45,855 nt of DNA. Source: Bacteriovoracaceae bacterium. GTDB taxonomy: Bacteria > Bdellovibrionota > Bacteriovoracia > Bacteriovoracales > Bacteriovoracaceae. Position 1 is the first letter of the stretch. Each line of letters starts with the position of its first letter. The position numbers were made by a program, and so were the translations under genes. Shown in pieces: positions 6,552 through 15,257 of the stretch. The notes beneath the pieces were generated by a model that was given only the letters and a program-made list of their open reading frames with translations, was not told the origin of the DNA and did no database searches. Where the stretch lies: assembly GCA_018675575.1 (NCBI GenBank), contig JABGXW010000071.1, forward strand, positions 1 to 45,855, in the 5' to 3' direction.

Positions 6552-9500
6552 GTGAAAATGAAATATTACCTCATCCTATTTGCACTTATCTTGTTCCAAA
6601 ATGCCTGGTCAGCGGAAGATTTTATCCCATTAGATGACATTAGAATGCCAAGTAATGACCTCATTTATGAGGGGCGAATCCTAACTGCTGAAGAAGCTTA
6701 TGAGTTAGCACATGATCCGATCAACCCGGTTAATTTAACCTCTTTGAATCCACAACCTTCAGAGATCTGGGAAAATAAAACAATAGATGTTCTTTCAGAA
6801 AACCTTGATGATCTGGCGATAAAAGACGGTAGTAAAGTTATTTTTAAATCAAACTTGGCCTCAAATATGGGTCTTTATCGATTTAGTATTAATGTCTCTA
6901 ATTCTGATGGATCAAGTTCTGTGATGACAGTTCATCTCAATAAAAAACTTCATACATATTTATTAAGAAAAAATGTACTTCGAAAGCTGGGTTACAAAAT
7001 CCCGGCGATGAAATACTTAAAAAAATTAATCATAAACTTTGAAACAAAAGAAGAGAAAGCAAGATTTATTAAAAGAGAAATTCCTGAAAATACACTTGGC
7101 ACCTATAAAAGATGGATAGTCAAAGGACTGAATTCAGATGGGGACCCCGATGATTCACTATCTGTGACGATTCAGGATATTATGGTGACTAAACCAAGTT
7201 TAAGTGATCATTATAATGTTGCCCTCGGAGTACCTCCAAAATCTTTAACTAGCCGAACTCTTAGATCATTAATAATTCCCTATGCGGCTTTCAACGTTGA
7301 TGAATCTATTAACAAATTAAACTGGATTGTAGGGCAAATAGATAATCGAAATATCAAGCTTCCGCATGATACCTTGGCCGAATTTAATGCCACGATGGAT
7401 GATGCCAAATGGATACTGAATAGATTCTTAAAATTAAAACGTCGAGATTTCTACGAAATTGTTAAACTTTCTTATTATCCTCTGTCTGTTGAAAAGCTAG
7501 TTCTAGAAAAACTTATTACAAGAAGAAATGCATTAAGTGCTTTATTTGAAATGAATACCACGGACGTATTCTATGATACTGAAATAACTTTTGGCAAAAA
7601 TCTTAAAAATGGCCGTCTTGAGAAAATAGAATATGAAGGCTATGCAAGTCACTTTGCACATGGATCTCCTGATAGTCCTTTTGATGATTGGGGCTGGGCC
7701 ATTTTTGATGAAGTTCAATCTGCAGGGATAGAAGAATTAATTGGCAGAGCAAATGATGAGTTAAGAGTCTTCGATTTAAATTCCGCTCGATCTGAACATT
7801 TAGCAGGACAGTTTCAAGATGGATTAGAGCACTTTGTTGAGACAGGTGAATTCCTTGAACAATCTGTTGGAGCTTGGGTTTCACCTATTGTGAATGGACA
7901 ACTTATCTTAAGTCGAAATATTGTTGTTGGAAATTACATGGGTACCGATAACCTTGTGCAATTAGCTGACACGTTTGGCTACGGTGTACGTGTTGGAGTA
8001 CATGTCGGTTTTGATGGTCTTGGTTTAAATTATGGTGCATCGACATCGGCAACTGTAAATTATGTTAAAACATATACTCACTTAAAACCAGTTAAAAGAT
8101 TAAGAGACTCAATGAAAGAGCCGTATCAAAATATGGTTGTTCCCATAGTAAAGCATATGATTAGAAAGCAGGTAGATCGGCTTGCACATTTTCAACAAGA
8201 TAATGCAGATGCAACTGATGAAGAAAAAGACGAAGTTTTAAATGAAATTATTAAGACTTTAGATAAGTACTTAGGTGTTGGAGAATCATTGATTACTACT
8301 GAAAGACTGGCTCCAACAATTATGGCCAATGGACGAATTACTTATTCAGGAACCTCTCTTTCTCTAGGATTAAGTACAGAAGGTCTCATGATAAAACGTG
8401 TTCACCTTCACCGAAAGGATGGCAATACCATTCAGGTTTACGTCGACAATGGGAAGTCCCTCGGAATTGGAATATCCTTTAAAGTGGATAATCTCATTCC
8501 TATCTTGGAAGTTCGATATAAAAGAACGGCAGGAAAATATAAAGTTAATACGTATACGTTGAATATTGACACCGATGAAAGTCGAAATCCTGACTTAATG
8601 AGAACTGCAGCGGGATTATCCCATTTACTAAAAAAAGGATCTGCTGAGTTATTAGATGATGTAAAAAGACCGTATTCAATAAATAATAAATTTGTTGATG
8701 AATCGACAAAAGCAAAACTATTTCATTGGAGACATAAGACTTTAAGACAATCAGACATGTTTTCAATTTTGACTCCAAAGTACCAAGAAACGAATTATGT
8801 GAAATACTCAAAGGCTAGCCAAATGGGGCTTAACTATAGAGCTTTCTTAACAGATATTGTGAATTATTATTTAGGAAAGTATGTCAACGGTCTTCGTCTA
8901 AATGGAAACACATGGAAAAATCCAGGACAAACATATTTTGGAGTAGCAAAAACAACAGAAGCTCGATTTGAAGGAAGATTACTTCCTCGTGACAATGAGA
9001 TTCTCCCTGTGGCAGATGTAAATGATGATGGTGATATTTCAGACCAAGAAGTAAAGGATTATAAATTGGTTGAGAAAGAAACTCTTCAAAAAAGATATAT
9101 ATCAGCAAAGTTTCTCTCATTAACTCATAGAAAAGAAGGGTGGAATATTTCTAGAAGGAAATTATTTAAAGAAGTTAAAGAATGGAATAGAAAATATAAT
9201 AAGTCTCTCTTTTCAGACAATACTTTGAGAGATGCAACAGCACTAAAGCTGTATAACTTTTCAATGAATGTTAACGTTTATGAGCAAGGAATTGAAAACA
9301 TTAGAAATCTTTCTAAAAAAACATTAGAAAAAATCCAACGAAAATATAAACGAGAAATGGCGTTTAATAAAAAATGTAAAAACATTCGTTATAGAAATAA
9401 AATCGAATGTGGTAACTTAAAAACAATAATCTCTGAATCTCAAAAATGTAAGGATACTCATAAAAAAAATAATGCTACTAAAAAAGCAAAATGTATTTTA

Positions 9501-9758
9501 GATTTGACTCAGAGACTGGAAAAGTCTCTCAAGTTTGAAGACTTCAGAGATATTGTTGGAATAAGAAACTTATATGTTTATGGGCAAATTAATGGTTTTA
9601 GAAAAGATTCAGAAACATTAATTAAGCCAATTAATTCAAATACAATTGGAAATATTGCCAGTAGGCATTGGAACGGTCCCATCGAAGGGGTTCGAGACAT
9701 TCTAGGACTTCAATCGGGGGAATTTAATGGATCCTGGATGCGGGAGAGTATAAGGTGA
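6552..9758 (+). CDS. Large exported protein coupled to the downstream subtilase
   Basis: A protein of about 1,068 residues with a clean signal peptide (KYYLILFALILFQNAWSAE). No known domain was recognised. The central part (about 430-510) is Gly-rich and beta-like (VRVGVHVGFDGLGLNYGAS). Near residues 821-832 there is a canonical EF-hand calcium loop, DVNDDGDISDQE. The last 200 residues are Lys-rich with several Cys (KKCKNIRYRNKIECG). AAGG at 6543-6546 fits the GTG at 6552 (5 bases) best; GTG 6546 and ATG 6558 are also in frame. The gene ends in a GTGA overlap with the protease gene, so the two are translated together. I infer that the protein is a partner, substrate or scaffold of the protease, probably extracytoplasmic. 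Confidence 0.8.
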   Translation: MKMKYYLILFALILFQNAWSAEDFIPLDDIRMPSNDLIYEGRILTAEEAYELAHDPINPVNLTSLNPQPSEIWENKTIDVLSENLDDLAIKDGSKVIFKSNLASNMGLYRFSINVSNSDGSSSVMTVHLNKKLHTYLLRKNVLRKLGYKIPAMKYLKKLIINFETKEEKARFIKREIPENTLGTYKRWIVKGLNSDGDPDDSLSVTIQDIMVTKPSLSDHYNVALGVPPKSLTSRTLRSLIIPYAAFNVDESINKLNWIVGQIDNRNIKLPHDTLAEFNATMDDAKWILNRFLKLKRRDFYEIVKLSYYPLSVEKLVLEKLITRRNALSALFEMNTTDVFYDTEITFGKNLKNGRLEKIEYEGYASHFAHGSPDSPFDDWGWAIFDEVQSAGIEELIGRANDELRVFDLNSARSEHLAGQFQDGLEHFVETGEFLEQSVGAWVSPIVNGQLILSRNIVVGNYMGTDNLVQLADTFGYGVRVGVHVGFDGLGLNYGASTSATVNYVKTYTHLKPVKRLRDSMKEPYQNMVVPIVKHMIRKQVDRLAHFQQDNADATDEEKDEVLNEIIKTLDKYLGVGESLITTERLAPTIMANGRITYSGTSLSLGLSTEGLMIKRVHLHRKDGNTIQVYVDNGKSLGIGISFKVDNLIPILEVRYKRTAGKYKVNTYTLNIDTDESRNPDLMRTAAGLSHLLKKGSAELLDDVKRPYSINNKFVDESTKAKLFHWRHKTLRQSDMFSILTPKYQETNYVKYSKASQMGLNYRAFLTDIVNYYLGKYVNGLRLNGNTWKNPGQTYFGVAKTTEARFEGRLLPRDNEILPVADVNDDGDISDQEVKDYKLVEKETLQKRYISAKFLSLTHRKEGWNISRRKLFKEVKEWNRKYNKSLFSDNTLRDATALKLYNFSMNVNVYEQGIENIRNLSKKTLEKIQRKYKREMAFNKKCKNIRYRNKIECGNLKTIISESQKCKDTHKKNNATKKAKCILDLTQRLEKSLKFEDFRDIVGIRNLYVYGQINGFRKDSETLIKPINSNTIGNIASRHWNGPIEGVRDILGLQSGEFNGSWMRESIR

Positions 9759-12676
9759 TACGAAACATTTTAGTCATTCTCGTTTTATTAGGAAGCTTAA
9801 GTGCAGTTCGTGCTCAATCTGAAAACACTAGCGAGAACATCATTGATGTTTTATTCCCAAAACAATGGGGACTTGTAAATATTGGACAAAAGATCCGACG
9901 TTCTTCAGGAGAACTAACAAGAACTTATGTTCTTGGGACTCCTGGTGCAGATATTAATTGGGACAGATTAGAAAATCGAAATATAAATCCTGATCGTGAA
10001 ATTATTGTTGCCGTTATTGATTCGGGTCTTGATATTGATCATCCTGAATTAGAAGGAAGAGTTTGGGAAGATCCTGAATGTGATGGTTTTTCTGAAGAGC
10101 AACGTGCCAAATTTCCTTGTCATGGAATGAACTTTTTAGCAAAAACAGACACTCAAAAAATCGATATGAGAGATACAACTGGTCATGGAACCCATGTTTC
10201 TGGAATTATTGCAGCGAATATTAATCAAGAAGGAATTGCGGGCGTCACTGTAAAAAATGTAAAGATAATGCCTGTAAAAGTTCTTAGTAAAGAAACAACA
10301 TCATTTGTTTACAAGAAGAAATTAATAACTGATATTATTGCTGATGCAATTGGATATGCAATCCAGAAAAAAGCACATGTCATCAATTTGAGTCTAGGTT
10401 GGCCAAAAATAATTGAAACTCCTCGCATGAGATCTGCTCTACTGTTAGCAGAGAAGTCTGGAGTTTTAATAGTGGCTGCCGCTGGAAATAATAATAAAAA
10501 TGTACCTACTTACCCATGCACTAATCGGGGGGGTATTTGTGTGGGGGCTGTGGATAATGTTGGAAAATTGTCGGAATTTTCTAATCATGGCGGCAAAGTG
10601 GATATCTTGGCACCAGGTGAAGGGATTATTTCTCTCTTCCCTCGAAAGCTTGAATCAAGGGCCCTTAGAATTGGAGGGTATGAACTCAAGAAAGGAACTA
10701 GTCAAGCATCTCCCTTTGTCGCTTCCATAGCAGCTTCAATAATGCTTGTTCATCCTGAAATTACTCTCGATGAGCTAAAGGCTCGAATTTTAAATTCAGC
10801 CAGACCGCCAAACGAGCGACCAGGTAGCAATAAATTTTCTAAGTATGGCCTTGTTGATATGAAAAAAGCGATAACAGAAAAACCTGCTGACTTTGTTACA
10901 CCAGACTTTAAATCAATATTAGAAATAGGATTTAATTCAAATGGAGAAAGCGGATTTTATATTCCTATTAAGTCTTTCGTATCAGACATAGAAAACTTGA
11001 AAATAAAAATAACAACGGACTCTAAAGCATTCAAACTTATTAAATCTGACTTCCTTGTTTCTATTTCAAAAGGTGAAACTAAAAAAATATTTATTCAAGC
11101 CAAGTTAATAGATGGAACTCAAGACTCTAGTGCTCATCTCAAGGTTCTATTGAGTAAAAATGAAAAGGTTCTTCATCAGTCTCAAACATTATTAATGCTA
11201 ACAAGCTCTTTTTTGAAAAAGGAAAGTCTTGTCAGTATTCCTTTGAACTCTATTGATCCTCGCATGGTCTCGTACTTCAAGGGATCTCGTAAAACGGTTC
11301 GAATGAAATACATTTTCGACAAGTTTAATAAGTTCAGCGGCCAAGAGTTCTACTATGTGAATAAAAAAATCCAAACAGAAAAAGAAACTGTTCTAACTGC
11401 ACTTCAAATCAGAGATGGAGTTTACTCCCAAGTAAATCTCTCAATCCCTAAGTCAGGGCAGTTGCTTTCAATCTTTAAAGTAGATATCGATCTTGATGGG
11501 AAAATGGATTATTTTATTTATACAATGGATAAAGATCGTGAAAACCTTATTTTCTCATTGAGAAATATGAAAGGTGAACCATTATTTAAGAAAGAGAATT
11601 CTGATTGGGTATTTGAAATTGGAACTTTTGAAGGGCTTCCATTAAAAAATGAATTTGAAGCAGATTTCTCATGGATAAAATCTAAGACAAAAGAATTTGG
11701 AACGATTTTAGTACCTGCTATAAGTAAAGTTTGGGAGCTTCCTGAAGCCGACAATACCGACGATATACTTGATCGCTTACCAAACTCAAAAGAATTAAGA
11801 CTTTACTATCTTAATCCTAAAACTAAAAAAGGTAAGACAATTGTCGATGTGAGAACTGTAACCAATTTTAACTTTTCAGATTACATCATTAGAAAGTTCA
11901 ATTTATTGCCTTCAGAATCTTTTTCTGTACAGACGCCATTTATGCAAACGGAAGCAGAAGAAGCAATTGGGGCGATTCGATCTATACTTGCTGTTGGTAG
12001 AGAGTTTAAGAAAAAATACTTCTTAGTAACTTTCAAAGACACTACGAATTTTGAGTTAACTCCAATGAAGGTGGATAAATCTTATCTGGAAGGTAATTCT
12101 GTTTTTCCTCTAAATGACTTAACTGCTAAAAACAATCCGGGTGATCAAGCAACTTATATGGTTTTGAATAACCGTGCAGAAGCGAGGCTTTCTGTAGTGA
12201 GTAATAAAGGTGAAGAATCAAGAGTTGAAAGAAAAAATGATTCTTGGGGAGATCCTTTCTTCTCTTATATTGGTGCTTTTAAACAAAAGACAAAAAATCT
12301 CTTTTTACTTGAGTCACGGTATAATGTCTATGCTTTAGACAGTGATGGAGGAGTTAAAACATTACCTGTGAATAGAGACTCATCATTCCCTGGATCTAAA
12401 TTTGCAGAAACAATGGATCAGGCCGTTGCATTTCATAAGGGTGAAATTCATCCTGCAGTATTTGTAAACTCAACCAATGTCTTTGGGAATAGGGTCTATT
12501 TAATGGTCCATAATGGACAAGAATTCAAGAGGCCTGTGAATACTTCACTCAATATTCCTAAAAACTGTATCGATTTAAAGCCTGCTCGCTATGGTGAAAA
12601 AGGCTACCATTTTCAGTTCTTATGCGTAGAGTCTGATGGGCGCGTTTCCATAAAACTTCTTCCTTTTGAGTATTAG
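9755..12676 (+). CDS. Exported subtilisin-like serine protease (peptidase S8) with long C-terminal region
   Basis: The peptidase S8 domain spans about residues 30-380. The catalytic triad is Asp89 (AVIDSGLDIDHPEL), His144 (GHGTHVSG) and Ser316 (GTSQASPFVAS), with oxyanion Asn245 (AAAGNNN). All key residues are present, so it should be active. A signal peptide ends near residue 20 (SLSAVRAQ). Only about 60 residues separate it from the catalytic core, so there is no room for the usual inhibitor-type I9 propeptide. The remaining 590 residues are beta-rich, with VDIDLDGKMDYF resembling a calcium-binding or FG-GAP-like loop near residue 575. Start is the GTG at 9755, overlapping the previous stop by 4 bases with AAGG upstream. 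It is probably secreted and could serve predation or surface processing. Confidence 0.9.
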   Translation: MIRNILVILVLLGSLSAVRAQSENTSENIIDVLFPKQWGLVNIGQKIRRSSGELTRTYVLGTPGADINWDRLENRNINPDREIIVAVIDSGLDIDHPELEGRVWEDPECDGFSEEQRAKFPCHGMNFLAKTDTQKIDMRDTTGHGTHVSGIIAANINQEGIAGVTVKNVKIMPVKVLSKETTSFVYKKKLITDIIADAIGYAIQKKAHVINLSLGWPKIIETPRMRSALLLAEKSGVLIVAAAGNNNKNVPTYPCTNRGGICVGAVDNVGKLSEFSNHGGKVDILAPGEGIISLFPRKLESRALRIGGYELKKGTSQASPFVASIAASIMLVHPEITLDELKARILNSARPPNERPGSNKFSKYGLVDMKKAITEKPADFVTPDFKSILEIGFNSNGESGFYIPIKSFVSDIENLKIKITTDSKAFKLIKSDFLVSISKGETKKIFIQAKLIDGTQDSSAHLKVLLSKNEKVLHQSQTLLMLTSSFLKKESLVSIPLNSIDPRMVSYFKGSRKTVRMKYIFDKFNKFSGQEFYYVNKKIQTEKETVLTALQIRDGVYSQVNLSIPKSGQLLSIFKVDIDLDGKMDYFIYTMDKDRENLIFSLRNMKGEPLFKKENSDWVFEIGTFEGLPLKNEFEADFSWIKSKTKEFGTILVPAISKVWELPEADNTDDILDRLPNSKELRLYYLNPKTKKGKTIVDVRTVTNFNFSDYIIRKFNLLPSESFSVQTPFMQTEAEEAIGAIRSILAVGREFKKKYFLVTFKDTTNFELTPMKVDKSYLEGNSVFPLNDLTAKNNPGDQATYMVLNNRAEARLSVVSNKGEESRVERKNDSWGDPFFSYIGAFKQKTKNLFLLESRYNVYALDSDGGVKTLPVNRDSSFPGSKFAETMDQAVAFHKGEIHPAVFVNSTNVFGNRVYLMVHNGQEFKRPVNTSLNIPKNCIDLKPARYGEKGYHFQFLCVESDGRVSIKLLPFEY

Positions 12677-12868
12677 TCTAAGGCGAGAGCGTAAGTATCT
12701 AATATTTAGTATATTAGACTCAAAAATAGAGGAAAAAAATCACCCTAACCCTTTTTTTTTGACTACTTAAGTGTTAATTTCGCAATCTGACATTTATCTT
12801 TTTTTAACTAAATTAATAACCTGCTCAAAGCACTTACGACTTTGAGCCGTTCAGTCCGGGAGGAATAT

Positions 12869-13495
12869 ATGATTTATGAACTCGCCATTGTGGCACGTCC
12901 AGAATCTAATGATGATCAGGTCAACGCACTCAAAGATGTTGTAAAAGAGGTTTTAAGCGCTTCAAAAGGTGAAGTACTTTTAGAAGACGATTGGGGAACT
13001 CTTACTTATGCTCAACCAGATAAAAATGGTGGAACAAGAGGTCGTTACAGTTACTTAATTTTCAAAACAGATTCAATCGAAAACAATGTAGAATTAGCAC
13101 GTCGTTTTAGAATTTCTGAAGATGTTCTTCGTCATCTGATTGTAAAATTAGCAGACGACAACACTGATCAAGAAGCTGTGCTTAAGAACTACAAATGTCC
13201 TTATTCAAAATCGAATAATGGATCAGTTACTGATGAGCCTGAATCAGAAGATTCTGATGATAACGAGAGAAAAAGATTCAGTAGAAGAAAGAACTGTTGG
13301 TTTTCTGCAAGAAAATTCAAAGCTGATTGGAAAGATCCAAAAACTTTTGGTTGGCTAGTGAATGAATTCGGAAAAATTACACCTGCTAGAGTTTCCGGTA
13401 TCAGTGTTAAACATCAACGATTTGTAACAACTGCAGTTAAGAGAGCGAGAAACATTGGTATTGCTTCTTACCTTTCTAACTATACTGCTGAGTAG
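12869..13495 (+). CDS. rpsF-rpsR: Fused ribosomal proteins bS6 and bS18
   Basis: One uninterrupted 208-residue frame holds both proteins. Residues 1-110 are bS6 (start MIYELAIVARP, then RGRYSYLIFKTD and RRFRISEDVLRHLIVK). Residues 115-140 are an acidic linker (DEPESEDSDDNER). Residues 140-208 are bS18 (RRKNCWFSARKF, FGKITPARVSGISVKHQR, VKRARNIGIASYL). bS6 and bS18 contact each other on the 30S platform, so a fusion is structurally reasonable. They are normally separate genes, often with ssb between them. A strong ribosome site (GGGAGGAA) marks the ATG at 12869; the frame is open to 12842 but without a site. DUF2232 and rplI follow, the usual order in many bacteria. Confidence 0.93.
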   Translation: MIYELAIVARPESNDDQVNALKDVVKEVLSASKGEVLLEDDWGTLTYAQPDKNGGTRGRYSYLIFKTDSIENNVELARRFRISEDVLRHLIVKLADDNTDQEAVLKNYKCPYSKSNNGSVTDEPESEDSDDNERKRFSRRKNCWFSARKFKADWKDPKTFGWLVNEFGKITPARVSGISVKHQRFVTTAVKRARNIGIASYLSNYTAE

Positions 13496-13542
13496 TAAAA
13501 ACACTAATAGTTAAGTTGATCCATTGTAGATCAGGATAATTA

Positions 13543-14559
13543 ATGAACGAACAACAAGAAGAAATATCCATTATGGAGCAAGATAAGAATTCAGTTCTTA
13601 AACTAGTATTTTTAGGCGTAATCAGTCTCGTCTTATGTGCTTCTGGACCTTTGTCTATGTTTGCTACAGTTCCACTATGTTTAGTTCCATTGCTTTTTGG
13701 AAGAACAAAAGGGCTCATTCTTGTTGCGATAGGATTTTTAATTACTATTGGCATGGCCAACATATCTTTAAACTTTACTCATGTATGGGTAGTTTATCTC
13801 TACGCTGCTCTTAGCAGTATAATCATTTATGAAATGATTTTGAGAAAGCTCAACCCAACAAAAGGCGTTGTCGTCTCAGGACTTTTAGTTCTGGGTGTGA
13901 TTGCAACATTATTTTTCACATTTTCAATGAGCACAGATACTTCTTTGGAAATGGAAGTTGAAAAATCAGTCATGACCATGATTGAAATGATCAAGTCAAA
14001 TAATGAAAATGCTGCCGCATTAAATGGCACAGATGAAAAATCAATAGCTCTTAGAGAGTTTATTGATAAGCCTAAAGTATTTGTGACAAGGGTTATGAAC
14101 TGGCTTCCAGCTCTCGTTTTTGTATCAGCATTCTTTACCGTGTGGGTTTCATTCTTTTTATTATTAAGAAATGCTCATCTATGGTCAAGTCGTGTGGATT
14201 ATCCATACACCTTGAAAGATCTTACAAACTTTAAACTTCCAGACTTCTTTGTTTGGCCGTTAATATTAGGACTTGTATTATTTGCTGGTGGCGAATATGT
14301 TTTTGGACCAAATTTAGAAATAATTGGTGTAAATTTACTCTTTTCTTTAGGGGTTTTTTACTTCTTCCAAGGATTTGGAATTTATTTGGATGCATTAACT
14401 CACTTTAAAATCTTTGGCTTATTTCGAACGTTATTAATCATGATGACATTATTTATGGCATGGCAAGTTGTCGTGATTGCAGGAGTGTTTGATACATGGG
14501 TTAACTTTAGAAAATTTTTTATAAAAAAAAAACAAAATGATGAAGGAGATATACTATGA
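13543..14559 (+). CDS. DUF2232 (YybS-like) polytopic membrane protein
   Basis: The 338-residue protein has about eight hydrophobic segments: four in residues 20-135, a polar loop about 135-190, and four in 190-325. Family pattern and position match DUF2232/YybS, which sits beside rplI and dnaB in Firmicutes and others. Conserved-looking features include the early loop LFGRTKGLIL and the late amphipathic helix FFQGFGIYLDAL. The biochemical role is unknown; it may be a small-molecule transporter-like protein. AGGA lies 8 bases before the ATG. The 3' end overlaps the rplI start by 4 bases (ATGA), so it is coupled to L9 synthesis. Confidence 0.8.
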   Translation: MNEQQEEISIMEQDKNSVLKLVFLGVISLVLCASGPLSMFATVPLCLVPLLFGRTKGLILVAIGFLITIGMANISLNFTHVWVVYLYAALSSIIIYEMILRKLNPTKGVVVSGLLVLGVIATLFFTFSMSTDTSLEMEVEKSVMTMIEMIKSNNENAAALNGTDEKSIALREFIDKPKVFVTRVMNWLPALVFVSAFFTVWVSFFLLLRNAHLWSSRVDYPYTLKDLTNFKLPDFFVWPLILGLVLFAGGEYVFGPNLEIIGVNLLFSLGVFYFFQGFGIYLDALTHFKIFGLFRTLLIMMTLFMAWQVVVIAGVFDTWVNFRKFFIKKKQNDEGDIL

Positions 14560-15176
14560 AAGTTATATTAACAGAAAAAGTTTCGACTCTTGGAAATATC
14601 GGAGATGTCGTCAATGTTTCAGCAGGGCATGCCAGAAATTATCTTATTCCAAAGAAGTTTGCTGTTGTAGCTGATGAAACAAACAAAAAGACACAGGTAC
14701 ATTTACAAAAAATGCTTGCTAAGAAAATGGAAGCAGCTAAGAAAGTAGCAACTGATCTAAAAAATGAATTAGATAAAGTTGAATTAGACTTAGTGAAAAA
14801 AGTGGGTGCTAACGGTACACTATTTGGAACCGTTACAACTAATGAGCTATCAAAATTATTAGCAGCGAAAGGACTAGAAGTTGCAAGAAGAACAATTTCT
14901 CTTACGAATCCAATTAAGAGTGTTGGTGAATATGAAGCAATTGTAAAACTCTTCTCAGGAGTTGAAGCTACTTTTAAAGTTAAAGTAACTATGGACCCTA
15001 AACAAGAAGAACAGATGAAAAAGAAGGCTGCCGAAGCTGTTGAAAGAAAAGCTGCTAGGGAAAAAGAAAAAGCTGAAGCTCTTGCTGCTGGAGAAACAGA
15101 AAAAGGGAAAGAAGAAGTCCCTAAGACTGAAGACCAACTTCTTTCAGAAGAAGCGGGGAAAATCCTTAGAGATTAA
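14556..15176 (+). CDS. rplI: 50S ribosomal protein bL9 with a long charged tail
   Basis: The N-domain (MKVILTEKVSTLGNIGDVV, GHARNYLIPKKFAV), the connecting helix and the C-domain (VGANGTLFGTVTTNEL) are all typical of bL9, a large-subunit protein that contacts 23S rRNA near the L1 stalk. Standard bL9 is about 150 residues; this one is 206. The extra 55 or so residues (from about 150) are Lys/Glu/Ala-rich and probably helical or disordered. GGAG precedes the ATG, which overlaps the DUF2232 stop. A strong terminator ends the transcript. Confidence 0.95.
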   Translation: MKVILTEKVSTLGNIGDVVNVSAGHARNYLIPKKFAVVADETNKKTQVHLQKMLAKKMEAAKKVATDLKNELDKVELDLVKKVGANGTLFGTVTTNELSKLLAAKGLEVARRTISLTNPIKSVGEYEAIVKLFSGVEATFKVKVTMDPKQEEQMKKKAAEAVERKAAREKEKAEALAAGETEKGKEEVPKTEDQLLSEEAGKILRD

Positions 15177-15200
15177 TTTTAATTAAGCTTATCTAATAGA

Positions 15201-15234
15201 GCTGGGAACGTGGAAACTCGTTCCCGGCTTTTTT
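15201..15234 (+). terminator. Strong intrinsic terminator after rplI
   Basis: GCTGGGAACG (15201-15210) pairs with CGTTCCCGGC (15219-15228) through one T-G wobble, loop of 8, followed by six T. It separates the ribosomal-protein unit from dnaB. Confidence 0.9.
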
Positions 15235-15257
15235 CAGTACATATCTAGGAGACTAAG

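Noticed and set aside
12675..12720. AGTCTAA/TTAGACT inverted repeat after the protease gene as a terminator
   Set aside because: The stem is 7 bp with a 32-base loop and no T-run, so it is too weak to call.
14955..15137. Phe/Ser-rich minus-strand frame opposite the L9 tail
   Set aside because: It is the complement of Lys/Glu codons in the L9 extension and has low complexity.
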